IMG/VR virus record: IMGVR_UViG_3300014501_000016
Coordinates: 1-64,000 of that record
DNA: 64,000 bases
From: a virus
Reading direction: 5' to 3' (one strand)
Both the position numbers and the translations under genes were made by a program. A model generated the notes under the pieces. It worked only from the letters and a program-made list of their open reading frames with translations. It had not been told where the DNA came from and did not search any database. This document shows, one piece after another, positions 30,841 through 39,381 of this stretch (position 1 is its first letter; each line of letters starts with the position of its first letter).

Positions 30841-32894
30841 AGCGAATTCTCACTTTTATCGTGCTGCTGGCCTGTGCCATGGTCGCGAGCGCGCAGGTTC
30901 AGCAATCCGAAGTATGGCGGCCAATCACGGGCTATTCAGGCAACGGCCATGTGATCGCGACGGTTAACGGGCCCCTGACGCTGGGCGATTGCGATCAAAA
31001 TGACGCGTATGGGAACATGGTAGATTCTGGCTTCCCTTGTACGGGTGGCGTAGATACTCGTCCCTCTGTTATTCAGTCTACGGTGAAAACCTCTGGCGGG
31101 GGCGTGCCATTGGCTGGTAGCGGTACAGCGCAGGTCTTCACTGTCACCGGTGCCGGAACGATCACCTACATCCACTTGACATTCGGCCCAGTCACCGGCG
31201 GAGACGCCGCTAACGTCATCCAGAACAGCACCCTCAATATCAACTGCGATGGCAACCCGCAGCTCGTCTCTCTAGGTGGATTTTTTCTGTCTCAGGATTC
31301 GCCGGCCGCCTTCGATACGGAGTACATCGGCATCCCGTCAACAGTCGCGGGATTCGCAACGAATGAAACATTCAACCGCCGCACCCAGATAAACTTTTAC
31401 AGCGGCTGCACTATGACTGTTGTAAATGCCAGCTCAACCGGCGCTTCCCAGGTTTTTGCCGACGTTGCGTATAGATCAGGGACTCCGTCATCTGGACCAA
31501 CGAATTATTGGAACGCTTTCACCGCGCCATTTCAGCAGCTACCGGCAAACACCAGCGCATATAACTTCCCTCAGGTGTACATCCTTCCGCCGACCACGTT
31601 TTCAGGCGGCGGGGAATTTGAGTACATCGAAGAGTACTTCAATTCCGCGTCAAGCTACGGGTACATGGAGTCGACACCGATCGTGCTGGCGGATAGCGGT
31701 ATTGCGGCGCAATCTGGCGGTCACGAAGACTTCTATGGTTCTGGTTACTACTGCAATGCGGTCAATGGGACTCCGCAAAGTTTCACGACGAGCAAGTATG
31801 GCTGCCTACTCTCGGCTGGCCTGCAAAATAAGGCGTCTGCGGATGACTTTGTGGGTTACCGATTTTTCACGAGTAACCCGGCTGACAACATATTTTTCAA
31901 CAGCACGCTCTCCGTTTCCTCTGCGAACGGCGGCAGTAACTGTTGCTCCGCAGGAACCGTCGGCTGGGGCGGCATGGTCTCCTATTTCTCTAGAGTCCCT
32001 ACTGTCGCTCAAATCAATTTCTCTCCCGCAGCCGGGACCTACACGGGAACACAGAGCGTAGCGCTTAGTGGAGGTCCGACCGGCGACTACGTTTGCTATG
32101 CGACCGGAAGCACTGTCCCAGTCTCCAATGGTTCAGGTGGGTGCTCGACCGGAACTCTCTATTCGAGCGCCGCCAGTGTGGCCACCTCGGAGACCTTGAA
32201 CGCGGTAGGGGCAAAGTCTGGGTATAACAGCAGCCCGATGTCTTCTGCGGCTTATATCATCAACGCGGCATATAGTTCGCCCACCTATCGGACGACATGC
32301 AACAACACTCCCGGGGCCGGGACTACGACTACGGTTAACTGTACCCTCACGCCGACCGCAGGAGACCTCGTGTTCGCCGTGTGCCGCGGGGGGAATGCAT
32401 CGCAGACCAGCTACACAGTGACCAGTTCGCCGTCTGGAACATATGCCGCGATGACAATCGCCAATGGTGCCGGTGGCAGCAGTCAGGCGAGCTACGGGTT
32501 TGGCGCAACGGGTGGATCTACCACGTTTACCTGTACGACCGGCGCTGGTGGAACTAATTACCAGGGAATTCAGGTCTTGGACTATGCGCCGGGCTCAGTC
32601 ACGTCGCTTGCGGCTGGATCATCGAATGTACTCGCCTCAACATCAACCTTCACCTCGGCCGCCATCAGCACGACCGGAGCGGCGTTCTTTATCGCATGCG
32701 GGGATGCCCAGTACGGACCGCCAACGCTCTCCGTTGGAAACATCAATGGCAACACGGCGACAGCAAGAACGCTCGCATCCCCATCATCCGGATGCGAAGA
32801 TTTGTCAGTAGCTTCCTCTGCTACAAGCGCGACGGGAACAATAGGGGCCAGCAGCGCCGGTACTTGGGATGGCGTGATTGCCGCGTTCCACTAA
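30837..32894 (+). CDS. secreted beta-rich protein with chitobiase-C-terminal-like domain
   Basis: 685 residues with a Sec signal (MKRILTFIVLLACAMVASAQ). The first 380 residues are a beta-rich Ser/Gly/Thr sequence with paired Cys. Residues about 388-480 resemble a CHB_HEX_C module (INFSPAAGTYTGTQSVALSG, then VCYATGSTVPVSNGSGGC). A C-terminal domain (TYRTTCNNTPGAGTTTTVNC onward) follows. Coupled to the tail hub gene yet predicted to be exported. It could be a surface adhesin or a receptor-binding protein with an unusual leader. Confidence 0.7.
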   Translation: MKRILTFIVLLACAMVASAQVQQSEVWRPITGYSGNGHVIATVNGPLTLGDCDQNDAYGNMVDSGFPCTGGVDTRPSVIQSTVKTSGGGVPLAGSGTAQVFTVTGAGTITYIHLTFGPVTGGDAANVIQNSTLNINCDGNPQLVSLGGFFLSQDSPAAFDTEYIGIPSTVAGFATNETFNRRTQINFYSGCTMTVVNASSTGASQVFADVAYRSGTPSSGPTNYWNAFTAPFQQLPANTSAYNFPQVYILPPTTFSGGGEFEYIEEYFNSASSYGYMESTPIVLADSGIAAQSGGHEDFYGSGYYCNAVNGTPQSFTTSKYGCLLSAGLQNKASADDFVGYRFFTSNPADNIFFNSTLSVSSANGGSNCCSAGTVGWGGMVSYFSRVPTVAQINFSPAAGTYTGTQSVALSGGPTGDYVCYATGSTVPVSNGSGGCSTGTLYSSAASVATSETLNAVGAKSGYNSSPMSSAAYIINAAYSSPTYRTTCNNTPGAGTTTTVNCTLTPTAGDLVFAVCRGGNASQTSYTVTSSPSGTYAAMTIANGAGGSSQASYGFGATGGSTTFTCTTGAGGTNYQGIQVLDYAPGSVTSLAAGSSNVLASTSTFTSAAISTTGAAFFIACGDAQYGPPTLSVGNINGNTATARTLASPSSGCEDLSVASSATSATGTIGASSAGTWDGVIAAFH

Positions 32895-32900
32895 CCAAAA

Positions 32901-32969
32901 AAGGAAACCCATGAAGAAAACAGCGCTCTTCTTAGCGTGTTGCGTCGTCGCGCTCATTTCTCCGTGGGC
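32901..32969 (+). repeat. duplicated leader DNA, copy 1
   Basis: Ribosome site plus signal-peptide coding sequence, AAGGAAACCCATG to CGCTCATTTCTCCGTGGGC. It recurs almost unchanged at about 36198-36270, and its last 19 bases recur again at 37580-37598. Confidence 0.8.
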
Positions 32970-35853
32970 CGGTGCGCAGAATACCCAGATCACGGCCAGT
33001 CACATTGCGTATTTTGGCGCTGGTGGCACCCTCATCACGGGAACGATGTGTCTCACGCCCACGAATCAGGCCGGGCAGCCGATCAATATCGTGACCTCGG
33101 TCGGCCAGCAGATTTCGCCCCAGGTTCCGCTCTGCTTCCCGATCACGTCCGGCGTCCTGTCTTCTTTGGCTATTGTTCCCGATACCTCGTTGACGCAGCC
33201 AGTGAACGCCTGTTACAACGCGGTCATCAATAATTATTACGGAACCCAAGTCGCGGTCTTTCCCTGCATCCAGCCGAGCGGTTCGACGTGGAGTTTCGAC
33301 GCATTCGTGCCCAGCTCGATGCCGTCCATTCCCGCGCTTCAGCTTCCACAGTTCAGGCACAATGGCATACTCAACACCAGCCAAAATGGCCTCAACATCG
33401 TCGGCTCCGGAGTGACTGAATCGCCGGCGGGAACCATAAATATTCCGAGCGGTGTCCTGCCAGCCGCTTCCGGGTATGGACTTGTGCCCGTGTATACAGG
33501 CCCTGGAACAGCTACCAGCCCGCAGCAGGCAGTTCTCTCCTTTGGCAGCTCCTTCGATCAGTATTCCCAGCAGCAAGTAAACAACGCCAATTACACAACT
33601 TTCCGGGTAAACGACCTAAACAATGTTTTCTATGCAGATGGATTTACTGCGGCAGGACAATACACGGGTATTGGCGTAGCTCAAGTGGCATATGGAGGGA
33701 GCACAGAATACCCTCTCTGCCAGGCTGTCAGCTATTCAGGGTCGAACTACGTCGCAGTAGGGCATAGCAATATCGGCATCACGCCGGGAACCAACTTGGC
33801 GATCTGGTCGGTCCCGGTGCCCAATTCCGGTCCGACTACGGGCCCAGACTGCGCATTTTATACTGCCTACGCTTATAGCTATTCGCGCAGTGTTCAAACG
33901 TCGCTAGTGTTTGGTGGCCAGTTCTACAACACGCAGGGAATGATTGAGCCAACGGGACTTTACTCGGTCAATCTTATTGGTCAAGGGATATTCGGGTCTT
34001 TCTTGACTTATACCGGTACAGCCGCTACGCCAGTAATCTATAGGCCTGACGGCGGAAACAACTATACCTACCTGCAGATCAAGAACTTCATCATCGATGG
34101 CGGAGGGGTAGCGTCGTCGATCATGGACCTTGGGCAGCTCAATCAATCGGTCGCCGAGGAGATACAAGGGCAAAATATCGCCCCGAGCGCGCTAGGATCT
34201 GGTGGCCATTTCTTTGAGTTCGGCCTATCCCCCGGCGACTCGTTTCAAATGATGGCCAAGCACATAACGACGAGCGTCCCTGGAAATCGGGGAAACTCGG
34301 CTCAGATAATTGCAAACCTGACAGGCAGCACGCTTAGTTCTTTCACGGTGACGAATGGCGGCTCTGCCTACCCACCTCCAAGCTCGACCGCTGTCTACAC
34401 AGTGCAGGTGCGTGGATATCAGGGGGGAACGGCGGTCCACCCCTGCACCGTAATGCCCACATGGACCGGTGTCCCTGTCACTATCGCGGCGGGTGTGCTT
34501 ACAGCCATTGCCGCCCCGACATCTGGAGGTACAGGGTGCGTCGGGCCCCTTTATGTGCAGGTCTACGAGTCGTTTCCGGTGGACTATAGCGTGATTTGGA
34601 ATTCGTCCGATTCAACCATGATAGATTCCACTTTTTACGCTGGTAACTTGGCCGCTGTCGAGGTACTTGCCGGGGATAACGTATTTGTTCATCTTCACCC
34701 GTCCATCGTCCCAAATGGTGTTATCGTGAATGGCGGTTCGGCGATATTCGATGCAACAGAGTTGGATGGAATTTTCGACAAAGGATTCCAGTTGTTCGAG
34801 CCATACCCAACGCAAGCCACTTCAATTAACGGCACACATGGATACGACGCTGGATACAGATTGGCTGGATCTGTAACCTACTACCTTGGAAGCTCGGGCA
34901 CTAATGCGACCTTTGGCCCATCTGCCAGCTTGTGCGATGCTTCTGCGACCATCCCCCCGCTTGGGTGGCAGGAGTTTGTAACTCAATCAGGACCGATTCA
35001 GACACAGGCAGACTACCTAACTAAAGCCCCAGCGGACTTTAGTGTCACCGGAAACGATACAACCTGCGGTGAGGTGATAGGGGATTATCAGCCGACCGCT
35101 ACTTTCGGGAAGATTATTTCTCCGTCTATTGTCTTGAGTGGCATAACTCCAGGAACCACTCCGGTATGTCCAAACGGAACGGGAGGGGCGCTTACTACGG
35201 CAGGATGTACATCTGCTGGCGCGGGTCTCGGAGCCAATTCATTCACGGGCAGCCAAACAATCGCCAGCGGATCTGATTTGATTTTAAATGGCGGGGTAAA
35301 CCTTCATCTTTACTCGGACACGAGCGCAACTTATGCCGGATGGGACTTCTTTGACGGGACGAATCAATTTTTCAAGGTTCTCGATACCACTAGCGGTGGT
35401 GCCACCGGTGCAACCATGGCCTCCGGTGGGTGCATGCAGTGGACCAGTTCCTCATCTGGGCTATCGCTTTCAGACTCGTTCATCTGCCGACCGAACGCCC
35501 ATAATTTTACGTTCGGCTCAGTGCCCGGCGACTCCATTGGAGTCGTTATGGCGGGGATGTATGTCGTCGGCGGCTATACTTTCACTGCCACTGGATGCAG
35601 CAACTCGACTCTGGTTGGCGGAGCTACGGCGGGCTCGTTTCACTCCGGGACCACAGGTACATGCACGGTCACAATCACCATGGCGAATTCAGATACAGCA
35701 CCTAACGGGTTCTCTTGCAACAGGCCGAATGATCTGACGACTAACAGCGACTCAGCTAGCTGGAGCCAAACAGCAACCACGAGCACCACAGCGACACTGT
35801 CGGGAACCACAGTATCAGGAGACGTGATTAATTTCGCATGTACGCCATACTAG
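32911..35853 (+). CDS. secreted beta-helix-type protein, receptor/fibre-like
   Basis: 980 residues from ATG 32911. The Sec signal is [23 protein letters not shown]. Residues about 24-135 form a domain shared with the collagen-like protein at 37540 (QITASHIAYFGAGGTLITGT, PSGSTWSFDAFVPSSM). The middle looks like a right-handed beta-helix of the pectate-lyase/tailspike type. The C-terminus has TGSQTIASGSDLILNGG repeats like fibre tips and a Ser/Thr-rich end. A tailspike is the usual reading, but the signal peptide argues for export. Confidence 0.72.
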   Translation: MKKTALFLACCVVALISPWAGAQNTQITASHIAYFGAGGTLITGTMCLTPTNQAGQPINIVTSVGQQISPQVPLCFPITSGVLSSLAIVPDTSLTQPVNACYNAVINNYYGTQVAVFPCIQPSGSTWSFDAFVPSSMPSIPALQLPQFRHNGILNTSQNGLNIVGSGVTESPAGTINIPSGVLPAASGYGLVPVYTGPGTATSPQQAVLSFGSSFDQYSQQQVNNANYTTFRVNDLNNVFYADGFTAAGQYTGIGVAQVAYGGSTEYPLCQAVSYSGSNYVAVGHSNIGITPGTNLAIWSVPVPNSGPTTGPDCAFYTAYAYSYSRSVQTSLVFGGQFYNTQGMIEPTGLYSVNLIGQGIFGSFLTYTGTAATPVIYRPDGGNNYTYLQIKNFIIDGGGVASSIMDLGQLNQSVAEEIQGQNIAPSALGSGGHFFEFGLSPGDSFQMMAKHITTSVPGNRGNSAQIIANLTGSTLSSFTVTNGGSAYPPPSSTAVYTVQVRGYQGGTAVHPCTVMPTWTGVPVTIAAGVLTAIAAPTSGGTGCVGPLYVQVYESFPVDYSVIWNSSDSTMIDSTFYAGNLAAVEVLAGDNVFVHLHPSIVPNGVIVNGGSAIFDATELDGIFDKGFQLFEPYPTQATSINGTHGYDAGYRLAGSVTYYLGSSGTNATFGPSASLCDASATIPPLGWQEFVTQSGPIQTQADYLTKAPADFSVTGNDTTCGEVIGDYQPTATFGKIISPSIVLSGITPGTTPVCPNGTGGALTTAGCTSAGAGLGANSFTGSQTIASGSDLILNGGVNLHLYSDTSATYAGWDFFDGTNQFFKVLDTTSGGATGATMASGGCMQWTSSSSGLSLSDSFICRPNAHNFTFGSVPGDSIGVVMAGMYVVGGYTFTATGCSNSTLVGGATAGSFHSGTTGTCTVTITMANSDTAPNGFSCNRPNDLTTNSDSASWSQTATTSTTATLSGTTVSGDVINFACTPY

Positions 35854-35863
35854 AGGAGTCAAG

Positions 35864-36181
35864 ATGAAGCTTCTGCCATTATTGGTTTTATTCGCCGCCG
35901 CAGCGCAGGCCCAGGTTGCTGGCCACGCGCCAGTTCGCCACCCCGATCAAGAGTTAAGGCAGGGTCATGCAATTCTGGCCCCTCGATTCAATAAGGATGA
36001 GGCGGCATTCAAAGCCCTCCCCGCTCCATCACCTGACGCAATCAAGGCCGAACGCGAGATGCAGCAATGCTTTGCCGTCGCCCGCGGCACTGAGGGGATG
36101 TATGGCATTCCCGATGGCCAAGGCATGAAGCCCAATTGCGACCGCCAGTTCAACGCGCTCGAAGCGATTATCGGCAAATGA
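35864..36181 (+). CDS. small secreted protein
   Basis: 105 residues: signal MKLLPLLVLFAAAAQAQVAG, then a polar helical domain with two Cys (EREMQQCFAVARGTEGMYGI, MKPNCDRQFNALEAI). AGAGGAGTC upstream. Unknown. It sits between two large secreted proteins. Confidence 0.65.
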   Translation: MKLLPLLVLFAAAAQAQVAGHAPVRHPDQELRQGHAILAPRFNKDEAAFKALPAPSPDAIKAEREMQQCFAVARGTEGMYGIPDGQGMKPNCDRQFNALEAIIGK

Positions 36182-36197
36182 TGACGGCGGCTCCAAA

Positions 36198-36270
36198 AAG
36201 GAAAACCCATGCTTAAGAAAACAGCGCTTCGACTCGCGCTCTGCCTTGTCGCGCTCATTTCTCCGTGGGC
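36198..36270 (+). repeat. duplicated leader DNA, copy 2
   Basis: The same ribosome site and signal-peptide DNA as at 32901-32969, with a two-codon insertion (Leu, Lys). The shared block at the 3' side spans 23 identical bases ending at 36270. Confidence 0.8.
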
Positions 36271-37543
36271 GGCCCTGGCGCAGAGCATCTTCAACTGTTC
36301 CACCTTCAATGGCGGTTCTTCTGGAGCGTGTTCTGTAGCGCCCTACTATGACAACACGAATGGTTTCGCGACAACCCAGCAGATTTGGATCAGATCCACC
36401 TGTCAATCAAGCGCGAGCCCGTCTTGCCTCTCTGGCACAGCGGCCAACTTCGTGCCCACGGCCGCCACGCACAACGGCTATGGGATGGCTTACTCTGTCG
36501 GCAAAGTAAACGTTCAAGCATTCACTGAAACCTTCACCTTTGTGCCCAACGGATGGAACTTTGCGCTCGTCATGCAGGATGACAATACCCACTCTGGCTT
36601 CGAAGGTGCCGCGTTTTCCTCCGGAGCATCATGCGAGGCTGGGTTTTATCAGGATGACGGGGTAGATCCGACCCCGAACAACCTTTTCGCGCTGGACTTC
36701 GATTCTTCCGGCTACATCGGCGGCTCGTTCAGCTACAGCACGGTGCAGATTTACCAGCAGCATCAGTCGCCCTGCCAGCCGAACGATGGAGGCACGCACT
36801 GGTATTCGACCACAAAAACCAGCACCTCTCCCGTTCCGCTGACCTCTCCAGCCAGCACGCAATACTCGACCACCGGAGACACTTACTCGGCCACGGTTAC
36901 TTATGACGGGTCCACCCTGACGCTCGCAATGTACGACATGACCGCCTCAGGATCGTGCCCAGGAGCAAGCTGCTTCACCAACACCTGGTCGAACGTAAGC
37001 ATCCCGTCAGTGGTGGGAGCGAGCACAGCTTGGCTCGGCTTCACTTCGGCCGTAGGAAGCGGCAGTCCGCAAGAACCTTCTCAGTACCCGCTGCTTGTGA
37101 AAACGTGGAGCTATACGGTCAATACGCCCACGGCCAATCCAAGCACCACTGCCTGGAACACAGGGTCCACCTACAACACCGGCACCGTCTCCGCGGCGAG
37201 CCCGGTTTACTCTGTGGCGCCGGGGACCTATTCAGGGACACAAAGCGTGTCGATCACCAGTTCCACCGGCAGCGCAAACATCTGCTATGTAGTGTCTTCC
37301 ACCACGCCCACGCTCTACCCTCAGGTGGACAACAACGGAGGCTGCGCGGCGGGAACTGCTTACACCGGGCCAGTCTCCATCCCGTCCACTTCCACGCTCT
37401 ACGCTATGGCCGGAACGCCTTGGGGTACTGGACCGCCAAGCACGCTGGTAGCAGGGACCTACACCATCAGTCCGAGCAACCAGGTGAATGGCACCATGGC
37501 CGGCGGCATGATGAGTTTCGTTTCTGAGGACAGGACCAAATGA
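36209..37543 (+). CDS. secreted L-type lectin-like protein with chitobiase-C-terminal-like domain
   Basis: 444 residues. The signal is [25 protein letters not shown]. Residues about 27-305 show a legume/L-type lectin pattern: [76 protein letters not shown] and VKTWSYTV. Residues about 330-425 resemble CHB_HEX_C ([20 protein letters not shown]). Such proteins bind glycans. Being secreted, it could modify lysogen surface properties. The stop overlaps the next start (ATGA). Confidence 0.8.
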   Translation: MLKKTALRLALCLVALISPWAALAQSIFNCSTFNGGSSGACSVAPYYDNTNGFATTQQIWIRSTCQSSASPSCLSGTAANFVPTAATHNGYGMAYSVGKVNVQAFTETFTFVPNGWNFALVMQDDNTHSGFEGAAFSSGASCEAGFYQDDGVDPTPNNLFALDFDSSGYIGGSFSYSTVQIYQQHQSPCQPNDGGTHWYSTTKTSTSPVPLTSPASTQYSTTGDTYSATVTYDGSTLTLAMYDMTASGSCPGASCFTNTWSNVSIPSVVGASTAWLGFTSAVGSGSPQEPSQYPLLVKTWSYTVNTPTANPSTTAWNTGSTYNTGTVSAASPVYSVAPGTYSGTQSVSITSSTGSANICYVVSSTTPTLYPQVDNNGGCAAGTAYTGPVSIPSTSTLYAMAGTPWGTGPPSTLVAGTYTISPSNQVNGTMAGGMMSFVSEDRTK

Positions 37544-39381
37544 AGAAATTAGCGTTCGCACTCGCGCTGTTCTTGGCTTCGCTCATTTCTCCGTGGGCGT
37601 CACAAGCACAGACCACGACCATTACCGCGAGCCTGATACAGCACGACGTGTCAGGCGATCTGCTCACGACCGGCTTCTTTCAGCTGATCCCGGTCAACCA
37701 GTTGGGCAATGTCGCGGCGTTCACGGCTTGCGGCGGTGGCCAGGTGCTGCCGATCGTTTACTTCTGGCCGATTGTCAACGGCGTGATTACCGGTGGCGCG
37801 ACCGTTCCTGATAGCTCTTGCGCAACGCCCAGCGGAGTTGGCTATCTCGTCTCGATCACGGCGACGAATCACCAGGTGCTCTACAGCTACGGCCAGCCGA
37901 TTCATCCGACCGGAAGCACTTGGTCGTTCGATACCTGGTCCCCCACCTCGGTCTATACTCCCGCGCCAGCCAACGCAGTCGGCAGCGGAGGATCGGCTCC
38001 GGTCGGGGCCTGCACCGCGCCGTCGATCTATTACACCGGTTCGTCGATCTACTATTGCCAGGGCGGCGTGTGGGTGCTCTTCTCCTCGGGCGGCAGCAGC
38101 ACGATCAGCTGGCAAGGGGCATGGGCTAGCGGCACGACATACAGCACGGGTATGGGAGTCAGCCGCACGGTCAGCGGTGTTGCCAGCAGCTACGTTTCGA
38201 TCAATTCGAGCACCGGTGCGGCTCCTGAGAGCAACCCTGGACACTGGCAGCTTCTTGCGTCCGGGGCTGTGGGCACGGCAGGCGCAACCGGGGCGACCGG
38301 TCCAGCAGGCGCAACGGGGGCAGCCGGAGCCACGGGTGCGACCGGAACGACAGGCGCGACGGGAGGGGCAGGTGCTGCGGGCGCGACCGGCGCCACGGGG
38401 CCAGCAGGCTCAACCGGTGCGGCAGGTGCCACGGGTGCTGCGGGAGTTGGTCTCCCCACGGCGACCGCAGCGGGCCAACAACCATATTCTGCAGGGGCCG
38501 GTACCACCTATGCCGCGGACGGCAACCTGTCGCGCACGCCGGCAGGCATTCAGCGCCAGGCAATTGCCGGCAGCACAATCACTTCCTCGAGCACTATTGC
38601 TCCGACGAGCCCCGTTTCCTATGTCAGCGGGAGCGCGAGCGTCAATGTGATGACACCGCCGACCGGCTGCACGACAACCGGCGTCGATTGCAAGCTTGAA
38701 CTTGTCGCGGCCGCATTCTCGAGCTGGACCACTGCGACCGGCGGCGGCGCTGGGGGATTCGCTTCCGTAAGCACCCCGCTTCCAGGGCAGGCACTTCTCT
38801 TCAGCTATGACCCTGCCGTCGGACTATGGTACCCGTCTGGGGGCGGCATACCGCAGCCGCCCGGAAGCGGCGTGCCCACGTGGGATGCCGTATCCGGTCG
38901 CTGGGCGGGCTTCTATCCCGTCAACGGCACGGGCAATCTGGTTGCTGGCAGCGTGCTCGCAGGTTATTGCCCGCTCACCGGTTGCGCCTATACCGGAGGC
39001 ATATCGGTCGGCGGCGCCGGTACCGGCATTGCTGGCCTAGGGACCACCGCCATCACAGCGGGCGCGAGCAGCTTTATCGGCACCGGCGGCACGGCAGCAC
39101 CCGCGACAAGCGCCATCTGCGATTCTTTTAGCGGCACGATCACGCTGACAACCGGAACGGGCACACCCACCACGGGCATGGTCCTCACGCTCACGCTGCC
39201 CAGCGGTCGGGCTTCCCCGCCCAACGTTCTCTCGAGTTTCGTTGATTCAAACGGAAATCGGGCAGCAGTCACTATGACGGTGACAGACTCGGCGGGAATA
39301 ATCACGCTTGTCTATACTTCGAAGACGGCCCTGACCGCATCGACCGTTTACACCGTAACTTATATGGCCATGGGGATATAA
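37540..39381 (+). CDS. secreted collagen-like protein
   Basis: 613 residues. The signal is [24 protein letters not shown]. Residues about 24-140 are homologous to the start of the 32911 protein ([29 protein letters not shown]). About 193-245 hold a carbohydrate-binding-like module ([24 protein letters not shown]), then about 20 Gly-X-Y triplets, then a beta-rich C-terminal half. It probably forms a trimeric stalk. Either a fibre or an exported adhesin; the signal peptide favours export. Confidence 0.78.
   Translation: MKKLAFALALFLASLISPWASQAQTTTITASLIQHDVSGDLLTTGFFQLIPVNQLGNVAAFTACGGGQVLPIVYFWPIVNGVITGGATVPDSSCATPSGVGYLVSITATNHQVLYSYGQPIHPTGSTWSFDTWSPTSVYTPAPANAVGSGGSAPVGACTAPSIYYTGSSIYYCQGGVWVLFSSGGSSTISWQGAWASGTTYSTGMGVSRTVSGVASSYVSINSSTGAAPESNPGHWQLLASGAVGTAGATGATGPAGATGAAGATGATGTTGATGGAGAAGATGATGPAGSTGAAGATGAAGVGLPTATAAGQQPYSAGAGTTYAADGNLSRTPAGIQRQAIAGSTITSSSTIAPTSPVSYVSGSASVNVMTPPTGCTTTGVDCKLELVAAAFSSWTTATGGGAGGFASVSTPLPGQALLFSYDPAVGLWYPSGGGIPQPPGSGVPTWDAVSGRWAGFYPVNGTGNLVAGSVLAGYCPLTGCAYTGGISVGGAGTGIAGLGTTAITAGASSFIGTGGTAAPATSAICDSFSGTITLTTGTGTPTTGMVLTLTLPSGRASPPNVLSSFVDSNGNRAAVTMTVTDSAGIITLVYTSKTALTASTVYTVTYMAMGI
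38272..38450 (+). repeat. collagen-like Gly-X-Y repeat
   Basis: A run of GGN-NNN-NNN codons encoding [19 protein letters not shown]-type triplets, GC-rich and prone to slippage. Confidence 0.85.

Noticed and set aside
38190-38650. Pro-rich and Arg-rich ORFs opposite or out of frame with the collagen repeat
   Set aside because: Artefacts of the GGN-NNN-NNN repeat read in other frames.
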